Positions 43,284 to 51,822 of a stretch of 64,000 bases of DNA are shown piece by piece; within the stretch, counting starts at the first letter, position 1; every line of letters starts with the position of its first letter. The position numbers were made by a program, and so were the translations under genes. Under the pieces are notes generated by a model, which worked only from the letters and a program-made list of their open reading frames with translations, ran no database searches and was not told the origin of the DNA. The DNA is from Nonomuraea candida (GTDB taxonomy: Bacteria; Actinomycetota; Actinomycetes; Streptosporangiales; Streptosporangiaceae): assembly GCF_000725485.1 (NCBI RefSeq), contig NZ_JOAG01000020.1, positions 309,109 through 373,108 on the forward strand, written 5' to 3'.

Positions 43284-43910
43284 GTGCTGAGAATTCGTGT
43301 GACCGCCGCCGCCGTCGCGGCGGGATTGCTGGCCGCCGGCTGCGGCGCGGCCGGCGAGATGGGAAGCGGCGACATGCGGGCGACGGCGATGTCGCCGGCC
43401 CCCGCGCCCGCTTCGCCGACGGTGCCGACGCCCGCGCCGGCGACGGCGACCGGGACGACGGCGAGCGCCGCGCCCGAGGCGACGGCCACCGGCCGGGCGG
43501 GCGTGCCCGAGGCGCTGCGCTTCACCGCCGCCACCCTGGACGGGCAGCGGTTCGACGGCGCGAGCCTGGCGGGCAGGCCGGTGGTGTTCTGGTTCTGGGC
43601 GCCGTGGTGCCCCAAGTGCCTGTCGGAGGCCCCGAACGTCAAGGCGGCCGCCGCCAAGCACCAGGACGTCGCGTTCGTCGGGGTCGCCGGGCTGGACGGG
43701 GAGGCGGCGATGAAGGACTTCGTACGGCGCACCGGGACCGGCGGCTTCGTCCAGGTGTCGGACGAGAAGGGCGCGGTGTGGACCCGGCTCGGGGTCAGCA
43801 GCCAGTCCACGTTCGTGTTCATGAAGAAGGACGGATCGGTGGAGAAGGCGTCCGGGCCGCTCGGCGCCGACGACCTCGACCGCCATGTCGCCAGGCTGCG
43901 CACACCGTGA
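43284..43910 (+). CDS. TlpA-like thioredoxin lipoprotein
   Basis: GTG at 43284 (LRIRVTAAAVAAGLLAAGCG) begins a lipobox signal with the Cys after LAAG. A Pro/Ala/Thr linker leads to a thioredoxin domain with redox motif FWFWAPWCPKCLSEAP and cis-Pro region absent or altered (VSSQSTFVFMKKDG). The 208-aa product is exported and membrane-anchored and is followed by CcdA, its likely electron source. The last codons lie in the first copy of a 27-bp repeat. Confidence 0.85.
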   Translation: MLRIRVTAAAVAAGLLAAGCGAAGEMGSGDMRATAMSPAPAPASPTVPTPAPATATGTTASAAPEATATGRAGVPEALRFTAATLDGQRFDGASLAGRPVVFWFWAPWCPKCLSEAPNVKAAAAKHQDVAFVGVAGLDGEAAMKDFVRRTGTGGFVQVSDEKGAVWTRLGVSSQSTFVFMKKDGSVEKASGPLGADDLDRHVARLRTP

Positions 43911-44021
43911 CGCGTCGCCAGGCTGCACACTTCGTGACGCGTCGCCGGGTCGCGCACCCGCTGCGGCGTCGCCAGGCTCCCCACACGGTGAGGTGTCGCG
44001 AGGCTGCGCACGCCGTGACGC
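43887..44021. repeat. Five tandem copies of a 27-bp unit between TlpA and CcdA genes
   Basis: Units begin at 43887, 43914, 43941, 43968 and 43995, all starting GTCGCCAGGCTGCGCACACC or a variant. The first copy is coding (VARLRTP-stop) and the other four fill the gap to CcdA. The period is exact; the copies differ at several positions. In the reverse strand it would encode a nine-residue repeat, but no gene is supported. Confidence 0.9.
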
Positions 44022-44039
44022 GTTCCCGGGGCGGTGGGC

Positions 44040-44927
44040 ATGACCGGTGAGCTGCCGCTGGCGCTGGCCCTGACCGCGGGCCTGGTGGCGGCGTTCAACC
44101 CGTGCGGGTTCGCGCTGCTGCCCGCCTACCTCACGATGCTCGTCGCCGACGACCGGCCGGACGGCGGCGGCGTGCTGACGCGCGGGCCGGTGCGGCGGGC
44201 GGTGCTGCTCGGGACGGCCATGACGGCGGGGTTCGTCACGGTGTTCGGGCTGTTCGGGCTGGTGGTGACGCCGCTGGCGGCGTCGGCCGGCCGGTACCTG
44301 CCCTGGGTGACGATCGTGATCGGCGTCGCTCTGTGCGGGCTGGGGGTGTGGCTGCTGGCGGGCCGGGAGCTGCTGGTCCGCGTGCCCACGCCGGCGACGG
44401 GCCGGCCCGTCGCCTCGTTCGGCTCCCTGTACGGGTACGGGCTGAGCTACGCGGTGGCCTCCCTGTCGTGCACCATCGGCCCGTTCCTCGCGGTGACCTC
44501 GGCCTCACTGGCGGCCGGCGGCCTGGTGGGCGGCCTCCTGGTCTTCGTCGCGTACGGGGCCGGCATGGGCCTGGTCGTGGTCGTGCTGTCGCTGGCGGTG
44601 GCGCTGGCCCGGTCGGCGGTGGCGGCCCGGGCCCGGGCGCTGTCGCGTCACGTGTCGCGGATCAGCGGCGCGCTGCTGGTGCCGGCCGGTCTGTACGTCG
44701 CCTACTACGGCTGGTACGAGCTGCGCGTCTTCACCGGCGCCCCACCCGGCGACCTGGTCGTCGATGCGGTCACCGCCGTCCAGGGCGCCGTCGTCCGGTG
44801 GCTGGAGGCCGTCGGCCCGGGCCGGATCGTCCTCGCGCTCGCCCTGCTCGTGGCGGCTGCCCTGGCGGTCCGCCTCCTCCGGCGCGGCGGCGCGCGTACC
44901 GGACCGGACGCTCGCCCGGACCGGTGA
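44040..44927 (+). CDS. ccdA: CcdA/DsbD-like transmembrane thiol-disulfide transporter
   Basis: The 295-aa product has about six to seven helices. The CcdA redox cysteines are in AAFNPCGFALLPAY (helix 1) and SLSCTIGPFLAVTS (helix 4). It moves reducing equivalents from cytoplasmic thioredoxin to the outer face, most likely to the TlpA lipoprotein encoded upstream. ATG at 44040 has GGGGCGG upstream; a GTG at 44034 is possible. The C-terminal half is longer than minimal CcdA. Confidence 0.9.
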   Translation: MTGELPLALALTAGLVAAFNPCGFALLPAYLTMLVADDRPDGGGVLTRGPVRRAVLLGTAMTAGFVTVFGLFGLVVTPLAASAGRYLPWVTIVIGVALCGLGVWLLAGRELLVRVPTPATGRPVASFGSLYGYGLSYAVASLSCTIGPFLAVTSASLAAGGLVGGLLVFVAYGAGMGLVVVVLSLAVALARSAVAARARALSRHVSRISGALLVPAGLYVAYYGWYELRVFTGAPPGDLVVDAVTAVQGAVVRWLEAVGPGRIVLALALLVAAALAVRLLRRGGARTGPDARPDR

Positions 44928-45038
44928 CTCCAGGTCCCGGAGGACCTGCCAGCCCCGGACCTGCCAGCCCCGGATCCGCCCGCCCGGAACCTGCCTGGGT
45001 CGCCGGACCTGCCCGGGGGCCGGTGGTTCTCCCGCAGG

Positions 45039-46238
45039 TCAGGCCGGTGCGGTGAGCTGGACGGGCAGGGCCGTGAGGGCGCGTTGCGGCCCCGGCCGCC
45101 AGGTGAGCTCGGCCGGCTCCACCACGAGGGCGAGGCGCGGGAAGCGGCTCAGCAGGCGCTCCAGCGCGATCTGGGTCTCGGCCCGTGCCAGGGCGGCGCC
45201 CAGGCAGTAGTGGATGCCGTGCCCGAAACCGAGGTGACCGTTGTCGGGCCGGGCCGGGTCCAGCAGACCGGGGGCGTCGAAGCGGCGCGGGTCGCGGTTG
45301 GCGGCGGCGTAGACGACCTGCACCGCCTCGCCCGCCGCGATCGCAACGCCGGCCAGCTCGACCGGGGCCCGGGCGTAGCGCATGACGGCGATCTCGGCCG
45401 GGCCGGTCCAGCGCAGGAACTCCTCCACCGCGGCCGGCACCCGGGACGGATCGGCACGCAGGAAGTCCGCCAGCTCCGGACGCGTGAGCAGCAGCCGCAC
45501 GCTCTGGCTGATGAGGCCGACGGTGGTCTCGTGGCCGGCGATGAGAACGCTGATCGACAACGCGGTCAGCTCCTCGTCGGTGAGCCGGTCGCCGTCCTCC
45601 TCGCGTACCCGGATGAGGGCCGAGATCAGGTCGTCGCCCCCTCGCGCCCGCTTGGCCCCGATCAGCGCGGTCATGTAGCCGACCAGCCCCCGGGCGCCGG
45701 CCGCGACGCGGTCCAGGTCGGGCGCGGTCAGCTCGGCCGCCCAGCCGCGCCAGACGGCCCGGTCGCCCTCGGGCACGCCGAGCAGCTCGCAGATGACCTG
45801 GATCGGCAGCGGGCAGGCGAACTCGGCCAGCAGGTCGCACCGCGGCGGCAGGCCGTCCAGCAGCCGGTCGGTGATCTCCCGGATGCGGGGGCGCAGGTGC
45901 TCCACCCGGCGGGCGGTGAACCCGCGCGCCACCAGCCGGCGCAGCCGCGTGTGGTCCGGCGGGTCGTAGACGCCCAAGGTACGCATCAGGTACGGCGCCA
46001 CGTCGGCGGGCAGCCCGGCCACGGCGGCCACGTCGATCGCCGTCTGCCGGGCGGGGTCGCTGCCGAAACGCGCGTCGGTGAGCACGGTCAGGCTCTCGGG
46101 GTGGCCGGTGACGATCCAGATGGGGGTGCCGTCGAAGTAGCGGCCCCGGCTGACCGGTCCCTGTCCTGCCAGGCCGGCGAGGTAGGCGTCGCGGTCGCGG
46201 GCGGCGAACAGGTCGGCGAGGGAGGGGGTGGCGTTCAT
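45039..46238 (-). CDS. Cytochrome P450
   Basis: This 399-aa protein has the P450 landmarks: I-helix LIAGHETTVGL, the K-helix region after LELR-like residues, and the haem-binding loop FGHGIHYCLGAALARAE with the Cys ligand. The N-terminal MNATPSLADLFAARDRD is soluble, as in class I bacterial P450s needing ferredoxin partners. No ferredoxin gene is adjacent. It oxidises an unknown substrate. A divergent/same-strand TetR lies upstream and may control it. Confidence 0.95.
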   Translation of the reverse strand: MNATPSLADLFAARDRDAYLAGLAGQGPVSRGRYFDGTPIWIVTGHPESLTVLTDARFGSDPARQTAIDVAAVAGLPADVAPYLMRTLGVYDPPDHTRLRRLVARGFTARRVEHLRPRIREITDRLLDGLPPRCDLLAEFACPLPIQVICELLGVPEGDRAVWRGWAAELTAPDLDRVAAGARGLVGYMTALIGAKRARGGDDLISALIRVREEDGDRLTDEELTALSISVLIAGHETTVGLISQSVRLLLTRPELADFLRADPSRVPAAVEEFLRWTGPAEIAVMRYARAPVELAGVAIAAGEAVQVVYAAANRDPRRFDAPGLLDPARPDNGHLGFGHGIHYCLGAALARAETQIALERLLSRFPRLALVVEPAELTWRPGPQRALTALPVQLTAPA

Positions 46239-46320
46239 GACGACTCCAGGATTCCGGCCGCTTGCGAGGCGCCGCGCCCGGCGAGGGCTGTCGCGACGGC
46301 CAGGGTTTCGGGGGAGAGAG

Positions 46321-46368
46321 GGCGCCGCGAACGTGGGGAGGGGAGGCGCCGCGAACGTGGGGAGGGGA
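46321..46368. repeat. 24-bp tandem duplication between P450 and TetR genes
   Basis: GGCGCCGCGAACGTGGGGAG plus GGGA occurs at 46321-46344 and 46345-46368. The two copies are identical and lie in the P450 leader region, 83 bases upstream of its start. Confidence 0.85.
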
Positions 46369-46380
46369 AGGCGAGTGCCT

Positions 46381-47007
46381 TCACCGTGACCGGCGCTCCT
46401 GGCGGACGGCGTCCCAGGCGTTCAGGGCGCGCTCGTCGGCGAACACGCCATGGGTGAAGATCTCGATGCCGGCGCGGGAGAAGCGCAGCAGCGTCTCCAT
46501 GTCGTGCACGTCCGCCGCGCCCACGACCCGTGCCAGGTGCTCGCCGAAGGCCAGCGGCGCCAGCAGGTAGGTCACGTACATCGCGGCGCGGGCCTGCGGG
46601 TCCTCGCTCGGCTGTGCCCAGCCTTCGCGCACGCCCTGCTCCAGCCACTGTCCGGTGGAGGCGACGATCTCGTCGAACAGCGCCGCCGCCTGCGGCGTGC
46701 CGTCCAGGAACGCCCTCGCCAGGTAACGGCGCACCGCCGCCCCCGCCTCCAGCATCGCCGCCAGCCCCGCCGTGTCGCCCAGGTCGGCCTCGGGGCCGCC
46801 CCGCACCAGGCTCACGACGTAGTCGTCACACGCCTGGCGCAGGCCCTCCTTCGTGGCGAAGTGGTGCAGCACCAGGGCATGGGAGACGCCGGCCCGCTCG
46901 GCCACCGCCCGCAGGCTCACCCGGCTGACCCCTTCGGCGCCGAACAACTCCAGCGCGGCGTTCCTGATCCGGGCCCGCGCCGTCAGATCATCCTCGGCTG
47001 ATCGCAT
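46381..47007 (-). CDS. TetR family regulator upstream of the P450
   Basis: ATG at 47007 (MRSAEDDLTARARIR) gives 208 aa; an in-frame ATG at 47025 is possible. It has the N-terminal helix-turn-helix (RAVAERAGVSHALVLHHFATK) and a helical ligand-binding domain. The start lies two bases after a small upstream ORF and overlaps a palindrome (47006-47025), consistent with self-control and with control of the P450 gene. Confidence 0.9.
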   Translation of the reverse strand: MRSAEDDLTARARIRNAALELFGAEGVSRVSLRAVAERAGVSHALVLHHFATKEGLRQACDDYVVSLVRGGPEADLGDTAGLAAMLEAGAAVRRYLARAFLDGTPQAAALFDEIVASTGQWLEQGVREGWAQPSEDPQARAAMYVTYLLAPLAFGEHLARVVGAADVHDMETLLRFSRAGIEIFTHGVFADERALNAWDAVRQERRSR

Positions 47008-47025
47008 GGTCAGTATATTAACCAT
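47006..47025. promoter_or_regulatory. Palindrome overlapping the TetR start
   Basis: ATGGT at 47006-47010 and ACCAT at 47021-47025 flank CAGTATATTA, an AT-rich dyad typical of TetR operators. It sits exactly at the TetR translation start. Confidence 0.55.
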
Positions 47026-47243
47026 TTGGTCAGCCCCATGGGAAGCGCGTGCCTGGAGCGCCTGCCCGGCGGCTCAAGACGCGCTCTGACCAGGTGCCTG
47101 TCCAGAGGGCTCGTCGTGACCGGGAGTCCCGCCAGGTGCTCGGCCCTGTCCAGCTCCCGCTCGGCCGCCGCCAGCTCACCGGAGTCGCCGGCGTAGACGG
47201 CGTGCTCATAGGCCAGCCTGGCCTGCTCGAGGCGTTCCTCCAT
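47010..47243 (-). CDS. Small 77-aa protein upstream of the TetR gene
   Basis: ATG at 47243 has GGAG five to six bases upstream (MEERLEQARLAYEHAVYAGD). The product is helical and charged in its first 50 residues, then Arg/Pro-rich, and has no known domain. Its TGA (47012-47010) is two bases from the TetR ATG, suggesting coupling. The TetR operator lies across its end. It could be the N-terminal remnant of a larger gene. Confidence 0.5.
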   Translation of the reverse strand: MEERLEQARLAYEHAVYAGDSGELAAAERELDRAEHLAGLPVTTSPLDRHLVRARLEPPGRRSRHALPMGLTKWLIY

Positions 47244-47525
47244 GCCACTCCTGTCCATCGCGGCGATACCTGGGCTCTCAGCGGAGGTTCTCAGCGGAGG
47301 TCTGGGCCGGTGCGGGTCAGACCGGTCGCGACGAGGACGAGCAGGGCGGCGGAGGTGACAGCCGCACGGGGCTCTCCTGGAAAGGGCGTGGCGCTACGGG
47401 GAACGCACAGCCTGCTCACCGCGGCCGGCTCCCGGCGGAGGCCGGAAACGGTCCGAGCGCCGCCGGCATCTCCTCGGGAGCCTCTTCTGCGGGGTAGTGG
47501 CCGCAGCCCGGGTTGCGCGGACGCC

Positions 47526-47885
47526 TCAGCCGATGGCCGACTCGATGACCTCGTCCAGGACGTTCCGGGAGCGGATCAGTTCGCCGATCATCCGGTCGAT
47601 GCGCTCGCGTTCCGTGGTCAGCTGCTCGACCAGCCACGGGGACGCGGTCTCCGGCGCCGCGCCGTCGGCGGTGTCGCGCAGGCACGGCAGCAGCTGGGCG
47701 ATCTTCGCACTGCACAGCCCGGCCGCGAACAGCTCCTGAATCCGGATCACCCTGTCCACGGCGCTCTCGGCGTATTCGCGATGGCCCCCCGGCGTACGCT
47801 CGGACGTCAGCAACCCCTGTTTCTCGTAGTACCGCAGCGACCGCTCGCTCACCGCCGTCCGCTGCGCCAGCTCCCCGATGCGCAT
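47526..47885 (-). CDS. MerR family transcriptional regulator
   Basis: ATG at 47885 starts a 119-aa protein with the MerR helix-turn-helix and wing (MRIGELAQRTAVSERSLRYY, then RTPGGHREY) and a coiled-coil dimer helix (LVEQLTTERERIDRMIGELI). Cysteines in LCSAKIAQLLPC lie in the helix-turn-helix. It is divergent from the old-yellow-enzyme gene and likely activates it through the dyad at 47906-47919. The inducer is unknown. Confidence 0.9.
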   Translation of the reverse strand: MRIGELAQRTAVSERSLRYYEKQGLLTSERTPGGHREYAESAVDRVIRIQELFAAGLCSAKIAQLLPCLRDTADGAAPETASPWLVEQLTTERERIDRMIGELIRSRNVLDEVIESAIG

Positions 47886-47905
47886 GTCCTGCCTCGACTT
47901 GAATC

Positions 47906-47919
47906 TGACACTGATGTCA
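47906..47919. promoter_or_regulatory. MerR-type dyad between MerR and old yellow enzyme genes
   Basis: TGACA-CTGA-TGTCA is a perfect 14-bp palindrome in the 51-base gap between the divergent starts. MerR regulators bind such sites within an extended -35/-10 spacer. A suitable CTTGAA lies at the left, but the -10 is not obvious. Confidence 0.7.
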
Positions 47920-47936
47920 ACTCTTACCGTACCGAC

Positions 47937-49040
47937 ATGACGAACACCCTGCTCACACCGTACGCACTCGGCACCCTCCGCCTTCCCAACCGCATCGTGA
48001 TGGCCCCCATGACGCGCTTTCGCGCCCACGAGGACGGCACCCCGCTGCCGATCGTGGCCGACTACTACGCGCAGCGTGCCGGCGCCGGGCTGATCATCAC
48101 CGAGGGGATCTGGCCCAGCCGGCGCGGCCAGGCCGGCTGGCGGATGCCCGGCCTGGAGACCGCCGCGCACGTCCGGGGCTGGCGCCGGGTCACCGACGCC
48201 GTGCACGCCGCGGGTGGCCGGATCTTCGCCCAGCTCATGCACGGCGGGCGGCACGGCCACCCCCTGTCCCGCCTGGCCGCCGACATCCCCGCCGGCCCCT
48301 CCCCGGTGCCGGTGCCCGGCCCCGTGCACGTACGCGACGGAGGCAAGGCCGACCCCGTCGTGCCCCGCGCGATGACCAGGGCCGACATCCGCCAGGCCGT
48401 CGACGACCACGTCTCCGCCGCGCGCAACGCGATGGCCGCCGGGTTCGACGGTGTCGAGCTGCACGGCGCCAACAGCTATTTGATCCACCAGTTCCTCGCC
48501 GACAACACCAACCGCAGAGACGACGAGTACGGCCCCCGCTCCGTCGAGGACCGCATCCGCTTCCCCCTCGAAGTGGTGCACGCGGTCGCCGGCGCCATCG
48601 GCGCGCACCGGACGGCGTTGCGGCTCTCGCCGGGCAATCCCCAGGCAGGCATGACCGAGGCCGATCCCGGCCCCGTCTACCGCTCCCTGGCGACCGCCAT
48701 CGACGGACTGGGTCTGGCCTACCTGCACCTCACCGACAACGACCGCTACCCGGCTCTGGCCGACCTGCGGCCCCGCTGGCACGGGACGCTCATCGCCAAC
48801 GTCGGCGAGAACCGCGCGGCCACCGGCAAGGCCGCGGGCGAGGCGGTTCTCGCAGCCGGGCGGGCCGACCTGGTCTCCTACGGCAGGGCCTTCCTGGCCA
48901 ACCCCGACCTGCCCGCCCGCTTCGCCCAGGATGCCCCGCTCAACGCCATCGACCAGGCCCACCTCTACACGCACGGCAGCGCCGGCTACACCGATTACCC
49001 GCGCTTGGAGGACAGGACGCTCGCGCGGGCAGGCCGCTGA
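47937..49040 (+). CDS. Old yellow enzyme-type alkene reductase
   Basis: ATG at 47937 gives 367 aa. OYE hallmarks: LLTPYALGTLRLPNRIVMAPMTR, the FMN-site DGVELHGANSYLIHQFL, His/Asn in LHGAN and the C-terminal YGRAFLANPDLPARF. It uses FMN and NADPH to reduce activated C=C bonds such as enals and nitro-olefins. There is no ribosome site upstream, so the transcript may be leaderless. It is probably induced by MerR in response to electrophiles. Confidence 0.92.
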   Translation: MTNTLLTPYALGTLRLPNRIVMAPMTRFRAHEDGTPLPIVADYYAQRAGAGLIITEGIWPSRRGQAGWRMPGLETAAHVRGWRRVTDAVHAAGGRIFAQLMHGGRHGHPLSRLAADIPAGPSPVPVPGPVHVRDGGKADPVVPRAMTRADIRQAVDDHVSAARNAMAAGFDGVELHGANSYLIHQFLADNTNRRDDEYGPRSVEDRIRFPLEVVHAVAGAIGAHRTALRLSPGNPQAGMTEADPGPVYRSLATAIDGLGLAYLHLTDNDRYPALADLRPRWHGTLIANVGENRAATGKAAGEAVLAAGRADLVSYGRAFLANPDLPARFAQDAPLNAIDQAHLYTHGSAGYTDYPRLEDRTLARAGR

Positions 49041-49189
49041 CGCCGCGCCCGTCCCGGCCGGGAGCATCCCGGGTGGGCGCGGGGCCGGTCTGGTGCGGGA
49101 GGTTCGGCGGTGCTAGCGTCCGAGGAGGAGCGCCGGGAAGCCTGGTCGGCATCGTGGGGAAATGTGTCGGCTTCGGTAAGGAAGGCGCG

Positions 49190-51622
49190 ATGAGACTGAT
49201 CCGGCTGTCCGACATCGACGGCTCCATGCTCGACCTCGTGGGCGGCAAGGCCGCCGGGCTCGGGGAGCTGATCAAGGCGGGGGAGCGCGTCCCCGACGGC
49301 TTCTGCCTGACCGTCGAGTCCTACCGGTCGGGGGAGCTGCCCGAGAAGGAGCTGATCGAGGCGTACGATCGGCTCGGCGGCGGGCGGGTGGCGGTCCGCT
49401 CCAGCGCCACCGCCGAGGACCTGCCGGAGGCCAGCTTCGCCGGCCAGCAGGACACCTACCTCAACGTCGAAGGCCCGGGCGAGCTGATCGACGCGGTGCG
49501 CCGCTGCTGGGACTCCCTGTTCACCGAGCGCGCCGTCGCCTACCGCGCCGCGGCGGGCGTCGGCGAGGCGTCCATGGCCGTGGTGGTGCAGCGGATGGTC
49601 GACCCGGTCGCCGCCGGCGTGCTGTTCACCGCCAACCCGGTCACCGGCTGCCGTACGGAGATGGTCGTCGACGCGGCCCCCGGCCTGGGCACCGCCATCG
49701 TCGAGGGCTCCGTCGTGCCCGACCACCACGTGCTCGGCGGGCGGGCGCCGGCCGTACCGAACCCGGATGGCTGCCTGAGCGCGGAGCAGCTCGAACGGCT
49801 GCGCGCGGCCGGGCTGCGGCTGCAGCGGCACTTCGGCTCGCCGCAGGACATCGAGTGGGCGATCGACGCCGACGACGTGTTGTGGCTGCTGCAGTCCCGG
49901 CCGGTCACCACGCTCTTCCCGCTGCCGCCCGACACCGGCGACACGCGGCTCTACCTGGAGTTCGGCCACATGCAGGGCATGCTGCGCCCGTGCACCCCGA
50001 TGGGCGTGTCGCTGCTCAAGACCGGCGGGCGCGTGTGGTTCGAGGCCGCCGGGGCCAGGGTCGACCGGCGCGACCCGCTGCCCCGGCTGGTGCCCATCGG
50101 CGGCCGGATCTACTTCGACGCGACCGACTTCATCCGCAGCAGGGTGACGCGCGGGCGCATCGGGACCTCGCTGGAGATCTACGGGCCGAGGGTGCAGGGC
50201 GCCGTGCTGCGTCTGCTCGACGACCCGAGGTTCGCCCCGCGCCCCGGCCTGCCCTTCCGCCTCGGCAGCGCGCTCAAGGGCGCCCTGCGCATGGTGCCCG
50301 CCGGGCTGGCCGGGGTGGTGTCGAGCCTGTCCGACCCGGCGCGCGCCCGCGCCCGCGCCCGCCGCGGCGTCGCCGAGATCAAGCGGCTGATCACCCCGCC
50401 GGGCGAGTCCGCCACCGCCGCCGAACGGGTGCGCTGGGTCGTCGAGGACTCCCACAAGGCGGTCATGAGCATCGACATGCACGGGATCCTGTGGCCGCTG
50501 GCGGCGGGCATGATCGCCGGTACGGCTCCGGCCGCGCTGCTCAAGGGCGTCGCCACGGACGAGGAGCTCGACACGGTCCTGGGCGGCATGCCGTACAACG
50601 TGACCACCGAGATGGACCTCAAGCTCTGGGACCTGGCGGTCAGGGCCCGCGAGCACCGCGACCTCTTCCTCGGCGCCTCGCCGGAGGAGCTGGCCGGCCG
50701 ATACTTCGCCGGCGAGCTCCCCGACATCGGGATGACCGGCTTCCTGGCCGCGTACGGCATGCGCGCGGCGGCCGAGATCGACGTCGGCGTGCCGCGCTGG
50801 GACGAGGACCCGGCGCCGCTGTTCGCCACCATCGCCAACTACCTGCGCATCGACGACCCCCAGCAGGCGCCCGACCTGCGGTTCAAGGCGGCGGCGGCCA
50901 GGGCGGAGCGGATGGTCGAGACGCTGTCGCGGCGGGCCCGGCGCAAGCGGCCCGTCCGTGGCCGGCTGGCGGCCTTCCTCCTGCGCCGCTCGCGGCAGCT
51001 CACCGGGCTGCGGGAGATCGGGAAGTTCGCCTGGCTGCCCGTGATCCAGGCGTGCCGGCGGCAACTGCTGCTGGCGGGCGCGGAGCTGGCGGGCCGGGGC
51101 CGGCTGGAGCGCGCCGGCGACATCATGTTCCTGACCCTGGACGAGGCCCGCGCCGCCGCCCTCGACCGGGCCGACCACCGGGAGCCGGCCGCGAGGCGGC
51201 GGGCGGAGCACGAGCGGGAGCTGCGCCGGCGCGCCGTCCCCGGCGCGCTGCTGTCCGACGGGACCGACGTGGAGGCGCTCGCCCCCGCCCCGCCGGCCCG
51301 GGACGGCGTGCTCACCGGCATGTCCGGGGCCGCCGGGCGGGCGACCGGCAGGGCGCGGGTGATCCTCGACCCGGCCGGCGCGCGCATCGAGCCGGGGGAG
51401 ATCCTGGTCGCGCCCACCACCGACCCCGGATGGACCCCGCTGTTCATGACCGCGGCCGGCCTGGTGACCGAGACCGGCTCCCCGGTGGCGCACGGCCCCA
51501 CCGTCGCCCGCGAGTACGGCATCCCCGCCGTCATCTGCGTCCGCGACGCGACGAACCAGATCAGGACCGGACAGCTGATCACCATCGACGGCACGGCGGG
51601 CACGGTCCGCGTGGAACCCTAG
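49190..51622 (+). CDS. PEP-utilising enzyme, rifampicin-phosphotransferase/PPDK-like
   Basis: ATG at 49190 with AAGGAAGG upstream gives 810 aa. Residues about 1-310 are an ATP-grasp module (LVGGKAAGLGELIKAGERVP; VAVRSSATAEDLPEASFAGQ). The middle is a helical phosphate-handling region, and the C-terminal swivelling domain has the phospho-His in ETGSPVAHGPTVAREYGIPA. This is the layout of rifampicin phosphotransferase (Rph) and PEP-synthase-like proteins. Rph moves the ATP beta-phosphate to rifampicin; with that catalytic His present here, it could inactivate rifamycins or another antibiotic. The substrate cannot be read from sequence. Confidence 0.85.
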   Translation: MRLIRLSDIDGSMLDLVGGKAAGLGELIKAGERVPDGFCLTVESYRSGELPEKELIEAYDRLGGGRVAVRSSATAEDLPEASFAGQQDTYLNVEGPGELIDAVRRCWDSLFTERAVAYRAAAGVGEASMAVVVQRMVDPVAAGVLFTANPVTGCRTEMVVDAAPGLGTAIVEGSVVPDHHVLGGRAPAVPNPDGCLSAEQLERLRAAGLRLQRHFGSPQDIEWAIDADDVLWLLQSRPVTTLFPLPPDTGDTRLYLEFGHMQGMLRPCTPMGVSLLKTGGRVWFEAAGARVDRRDPLPRLVPIGGRIYFDATDFIRSRVTRGRIGTSLEIYGPRVQGAVLRLLDDPRFAPRPGLPFRLGSALKGALRMVPAGLAGVVSSLSDPARARARARRGVAEIKRLITPPGESATAAERVRWVVEDSHKAVMSIDMHGILWPLAAGMIAGTAPAALLKGVATDEELDTVLGGMPYNVTTEMDLKLWDLAVRAREHRDLFLGASPEELAGRYFAGELPDIGMTGFLAAYGMRAAAEIDVGVPRWDEDPAPLFATIANYLRIDDPQQAPDLRFKAAAARAERMVETLSRRARRKRPVRGRLAAFLLRRSRQLTGLREIGKFAWLPVIQACRRQLLLAGAELAGRGRLERAGDIMFLTLDEARAAALDRADHREPAARRRAEHERELRRRAVPGALLSDGTDVEALAPAPPARDGVLTGMSGAAGRATGRARVILDPAGARIEPGEILVAPTTDPGWTPLFMTAAGLVTETGSPVAHGPTVAREYGIPAVICVRDATNQIRTGQLITIDGTAGTVRVEP

Positions 51623-51751
51623 CCGCCACGCCTTCGGGGACACGGTCCTTCCCCCCGGGTGGGCCGGTTCCCGCAGGCACTCCCCCGCAGACGCGGACCC
51701 GGATCCCGCCCTGCACAGGTCTGTGAATTATCAGCGTTAACGAAATCACGT

Positions 51752-51779
51752 TGACGTCGCTAGTAACGGTGATAGCGTG
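51752..51779 (+). promoter_or_regulatory. Candidate promoter of the amidohydrolase gene
   Basis: TTGACG at 51752-51757 is followed after 16 bases by TAGCGT at 51774-51779, matching the actinomycete TAGRRT-like -10 class. The start codon is 44 bases further on. Confidence 0.55.
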
Positions 51780-51822
51780 TCGGTGCTTTCATTGGAAACA
51801 CCGTGTGGTGAGGAGTGCCGCC

